Shown one piece after another: positions 61,591 through 64,000 of a stretch of DNA of 64,000 nucleotides (within the stretch, counting starts at the first letter, position 1; each line of letters opens with the position of its first letter). Source of the DNA: Pseudomonas nitroreducens (GTDB lineage Bacteria; Pseudomonadota; Gammaproteobacteria; Pseudomonadales; Pseudomonadaceae); contig NZ_JACHLI010000023.1 of the NCBI RefSeq assembly GCF_014204515.1, positions 59,430 to 123,429 on the forward strand. Reading direction: 5' to 3'. The notes beneath the pieces were generated by a model. That model was not told the DNA's origin. It made no database searches and saw nothing but the letters and a program-made list of their open reading frames with translations. Both the position numbers and the translations under genes were made by a program.

Positions 61591-61743
61591 TCAGGCCGCC
61601 AGAAGCGAAGAAGCCTCCCAATTTCGGGAGGCTTCGCGGCGGTAGCTGCCTTTGCCTTTGAGCGGCTGTTCCTGGCGGCTGCGGAACAACGGTTGCGCGA
61701 CCAGGGACTTGGCCTTGTTCGGCCGTTTGGATTGCTTCGCCAT
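61591..61743 (-). CDS. arfA: Alternative ribosome-rescue factor ArfA
   Basis: A 50-residue protein that rescues ribosomes stalled on nonstop mRNA by recruiting RF2. It starts MAKQSKRPNKAKSL, and the core VAQPLFRSRQEQPLKGKGSY followed by RR matches ArfA (PLFRxR, KGKGSYxR) and ends REASRNWEASSLLAA. ATG 61743 follows GAGGAAATCCCAA. A terminator hairpin lies inside the coding region at 61611-61634, before the stop codon. ArfA made from full-length mRNA is known in E. coli to be unstable, and the active form comes from truncated, nonstop mRNA, so this hairpin is a regulatory feature. Confidence 0.9.
   Translation of the reverse strand: MAKQSKRPNKAKSLVAQPLFRSRQEQPLKGKGSYRREASRNWEASSLLAA
61606..61634 (-). 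terminator. Hairpin/terminator inside arfA
   Basis: On the minus strand AAGCCTCCC GAAATT GGGAGGCTT, then CTTCG. The stem covers codons just after KGKGSYRR and ends before the stop codon, so transcripts ending here lack a stop codon and make truncated ArfA. Confidence 0.8.
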
Positions 61744-61933
61744 TTGGGATTTCCTCGACTGACTTGCCTGATGGGCCGGCCCAGCGCCGGCGCGCGCATC
61801 TTCCGCCTATCTGGCACGCTTGTCCATGCGAGTGGTCTGCCGTTGGGCGGGACCGGGCCGACACGCAGGGTTCGGAGCTACGCTGAGGCCTCTGACCTTT
61901 CTGGCGTAACGGACAAGAACGAGGACCAGGGCG

Positions 61934-62284
61934 ATGAAGTTTCTCTGCATGATCTACTTCGACGAGGGCAAGGCGGCGCAGCTGCCGGAAGCCGAACTGC
62001 GCGGCATCGTCGACGAGTGCATGACCTACAGCGAGCAACTGCGCCGCAGCGGCAACTACATCGCTGCCAACGCGCTGTTGCCCACGGCAACCGGACGCAC
62101 GCTGCGTGGGCAGGGCGACAAGCTGGCGGTGACCGACGGGCCTTTCGCCGAGACCCGTGAGCAGTTGGGCGGCTTCTACCTGATCGAGGCGCAGAGCCTG
62201 GAGGAAGCCGAGCGCATCGCGGCGAAGATTCCGCCGGGGCGCCTGGGCTGCGTGGAAGTGCGCCAGGTGCGCGAGTGGGAGTGA
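61934..62284 (+). CDS. YciI-like (DGPF) protein
   Basis: A 116-residue ferredoxin-like barrel protein: MKFLCMIYFDEGKAA at the N terminus, and VTDGPFAETREQLGGFYLIEAQSLEEAERIAAKIP near 65-99 with the DGPF signature. Proteins of this family are often called PhnB- or sigma-factor-associated, but the function is generally unknown. ATG 61934 follows ACCAGGGCG. No ECF sigma gene is adjacent. Confidence 0.9.
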   Translation: MKFLCMIYFDEGKAAQLPEAELRGIVDECMTYSEQLRRSGNYIAANALLPTATGRTLRGQGDKLAVTDGPFAETREQLGGFYLIEAQSLEEAERIAAKIPPGRLGCVEVRQVREWE

Positions 62285-62318
62285 TCTGGCGGGCTGATTG
62301 AGCGGTGGGGTGCCGTGC

Positions 62319-62393
62319 GGTTCGCGAGCAAGCTCGCTCCTGCAGACACCGGGATGGACGGCTTTTCGTAGGAGCGAGCTTGCTCGCGAACAG
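62319..62393. repeat. REP pair (family A, inverted order)
   Basis: GGTTCGCGAGCAAGCTCGCT then GTAGGAGCGAGCTTGCTCGC, as at 39828. In the remaining 62394-62613 I see only GGCTAGCTTAATAGCTGGCT, a possible operator for the MFS gene. Confidence 0.88.
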
Positions 62394-62613
62394 GGCTTCA
62401 CAATGCGCGTGTTCCTCCTGCTGCAGGAGTTCCGGGGTACCGCGGTTCCGCCTGGGGAGTGGAAGGTGGCCCTGCGACGCTTTGTCGCAAATTTTGTAAC
62501 AGACCTTTTCAGTTGCATGGCTGTGGCGCGTACTGGAGCTCGGCTAGCTTAATAGCTGGCTAACTATCGCTCTGGCGTGCAGGGACCGCGGCGCCGCTGG
62601 CTGGAGATACGTC

Positions 62614-63846
62614 ATGCAGCAATGGTCCCCGACCCAGCGCAACGTGGTGATCGCTTCGGTGCTCGCCTGGACGCTGGATGCCTTCGACTTCTTCCTTCTG
62701 GTCTTCGTCCTCACTGATATTGCCCAGACCTTCCACGTCGACCTGCCGCAGGTGTCGCTGGCGATCCTGCTGACCCTGGCGGTGCGGCCCATCGGCGCGC
62801 TGCTGTTCGGCCGTGCGGCCGAACGCTACGGGCGGCGGCCGGTGCTGATGATCAATATCCTGATTTATTCGCTGCTGGAGCTGGCGTCGGCGTTTTCGCC
62901 GAACCTGACGACCTTCCTGATCCTGCGGGTGGTCTATGGCGTGGCCATGGGCGGCATCTGGGGAGTGGCTTCTTCGCTGGCGATGGAGACCATCCCGGAG
63001 CGTTCGCGCGGCATGGTGTCCGGGCTGTTCCAGGCGGGCTACCCGGCGGGCTACCTGATCGCTTCGATCATCTACGGGCTGTTCTTCGAGACGCTGGGCT
63101 GGCGCGGGATGTTCATCGTCGGCTGTCTGCCGGTGGTGCTGGTGGCGTTCATCTGGTTCAAGGTGCCGGAGTCGCCGATCTGGCAGGCGGCGCGCGAGCG
63201 CAAGGAGTCGACGCCGCTCTGGCCGGTACTGCGCAGCCAGTGGAAGCTGTGCCTGTACGCGGTGCTGCTGATGGCCTGCTTCAACTTCTTCAGCCATGGC
63301 ACGCAGGACCTCTACCCGACCTTCCTCAAGGTGCAGCACGGTTTCGACACGCACACGGTCAGCCTGATCGCGGTGGTCTACAACATCGCGGCGATCCTCG
63401 GCGGCATCCTGTTCGGCAGCCTGTCCGAGCGGATCGGGCGGAAGAAGGCGATCATCTGCGGTTCGTTGCTGGCGCTGCCGGTGCTGCCACTGTGGGCCTT
63501 CAGCCATGGCGCGGTGGCGCTGGGCGTCGGTGCGTTCCTCATGCAGTTCATGGTGCAGGGCGCCTGGGGGGTGATTCCGGCGTACCTCAACGAGCTGGCG
63601 CCGGTGGGCACCCGCGCGGTGCTGCCGGGCTTCGTCTACCAGCTGGGCAACCTGATCGCTTCGGTGAACGCACCGCTGCAGGCCGAGATTGCCAAGAGCT
63701 ACAGCTACGGCACGGCCATGGCGATCGTCGCAGGGACCGTGGCGGTGCTCATCTGCGTGCTGATCAGCACCGGCCGGGATACCCGCGGGGTGGCGCTGGA
63801 TCGCGCCGAGGGGCAGGCACATCGGGCGGTGCCGGTGCGGTCGTGA
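62614..63846 (+). CDS. MFS transporter, carboxylate/sialate-like (JEN/NanT type)
   Basis: A 410-residue major facilitator with 12 predicted helices. It has LAWTLDAFDFFLLVFVLTDIA near helix 1 (Asp-x-x-Asp-type start common in carboxylate:H+ symporters), the loop 2-3 motif GRAAERYGRRPVLM, and the loop 8-9 motif GSLSERIGRKKAI. It resembles sialic acid/lactate-pyruvate symporters by helix 1 and by PESPIWQAARERKES between the halves. The substrate is not proven. ATG 62614 follows GGAGATACGTC. The last 154 nt of the window show nothing I can assign. Confidence 0.88.
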   Translation: MQQWSPTQRNVVIASVLAWTLDAFDFFLLVFVLTDIAQTFHVDLPQVSLAILLTLAVRPIGALLFGRAAERYGRRPVLMINILIYSLLELASAFSPNLTTFLILRVVYGVAMGGIWGVASSLAMETIPERSRGMVSGLFQAGYPAGYLIASIIYGLFFETLGWRGMFIVGCLPVVLVAFIWFKVPESPIWQAARERKESTPLWPVLRSQWKLCLYAVLLMACFNFFSHGTQDLYPTFLKVQHGFDTHTVSLIAVVYNIAAILGGILFGSLSERIGRKKAIICGSLLALPVLPLWAFSHGAVALGVGAFLMQFMVQGAWGVIPAYLNELAPVGTRAVLPGFVYQLGNLIASVNAPLQAEIAKSYSYGTAMAIVAGTVAVLICVLISTGRDTRGVALDRAEGQAHRAVPVRS

Positions 63847-64000
63847 TGGCTTAGGCGTGAGACGGGGCGCGCTTCATACAGGCAGGCGCTGGTGTTGCGC
63901 ATGCTGCGTAGGAGATTCTATGTCTACCCCCGCGTATCGGCCGCAGGCCGATACGCCTGCTCAGTCGTCATCAGGGCAAAGGCAATGCGAGTCAGTTTGC

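Noticed and set aside
61220..62518. 432-codon minus-strand frame covering the small periplasmic gene, arfA and a REP pair
   Set aside because: Only its last 99 codons have a signal peptide and ribosome site; the rest runs through the arfA region in another frame and through repeats.
62394..62613. Short frame MRVFLLLQEFRGTAVPPGEW within the gap before the MFS gene
   Set aside because: It continues out of the REP pair, lacks a ribosome site, and has no recognisable domain.

Overview
The window is GC-rich Pseudomonas chromosomal DNA. The evidence is the gene content and order, which from memory resembles P. aeruginosa PA2943-PA2948, then PA4069-PA4045, then PA4011-PA3990, together with typical Pseudomonas intergenic palindromes of the GTAGGAGCGAGCTTGCTCGCGAA type. 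No search was run. I see no rRNA, tRNA, transposase, CRISPR array or prophage.

Layout. (1) 1-9.2 kb is a cobalamin block. It holds the end of a DAHP synthase, then cobW-cobN leftward under one cobalamin riboswitch and cbtB-cbtA rightward under a second, divergent riboswitch, followed by cobE-cobM. A 0.5 kb stretch of stacked palindromic repeats closes it. (2) 9.2-15 kb carries a MocR-type regulator and ccoG (leftward), facing a siroheme sulfite reductase gene (cysI) and a DUF934 gene that has a REP pair inside its reading frame. (3) 15-21.3 kb holds two SDR genes, a SirB2-like gene, oprG (OmpW) with an ANR-type promoter, and a four-gene metal operon (ZrgA/DUF2796, ABC ATPase, FtsX-like permease, DUF3299) behind a Zur-like palindrome. 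(4) 21.4-34.3 kb has a thioredoxin-TPR gene, a methyltransferase and a lipoprotein, then the riboflavin/thiamine supercluster nrdR-ribD-[FMN riboswitch]-ribE-ribBA-ribH-nusB-thiL-pgpA, two exported-protein genes, ribA and a BtuF-like protein. (5) 34.5-41.3 kb is a mixed region: quinone-reductase-like MDR, ABM monooxygenase, LysR, DedA-PAP2 fusion, 3-methyladenine glycosylase, methyltransferase, and an alpha/beta hydrolase with a PilZ-like tail. (6) 41.6-52.9 kb is the conserved cell-wall and lipoate run proA-nadD-rsfS-rlmH-mrdA-rodA-mltB-rlpA-dacC-DUF493-lipB-lipA. (7) 53.3-59.3 kb is a chaperone-usher fimbrial island (pilin, chaperone, usher, second pilin, tip adhesin). Its two non-coding flanks carry GAATTC-centred inverted repeats, and the adhesin is compositionally mosaic. 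(8) 59.5-64 kb has a lipoprotein lytic transglycosylase, a small periplasmic protein, arfA (the ribosome-rescue gene, with its terminator hairpin inside the coding sequence), a YciI-like protein and an MFS transporter.

Three metabolic systems work together here. Cobalt uptake (CbtAB), insertion (CobN with CobW) and corrin methylation (CobM) sit under paired B12 riboswitches. Riboflavin synthesis is complete within the window (RibD, RibE, RibBA, RibH, RibA) and is FMN-controlled. The rod-shape machinery (PBP2, RodA, MltB, RlpA, DacC) is one tightly overlapping operon. The best leads for new biology are the fimbrial island with its inverted repeats, the in-frame REP insertion, the A9 tract between the two domains of RlpA, the matched inverted repeat between ccoG and cysI, and the short ORF between the FMN riboswitch and ribE.
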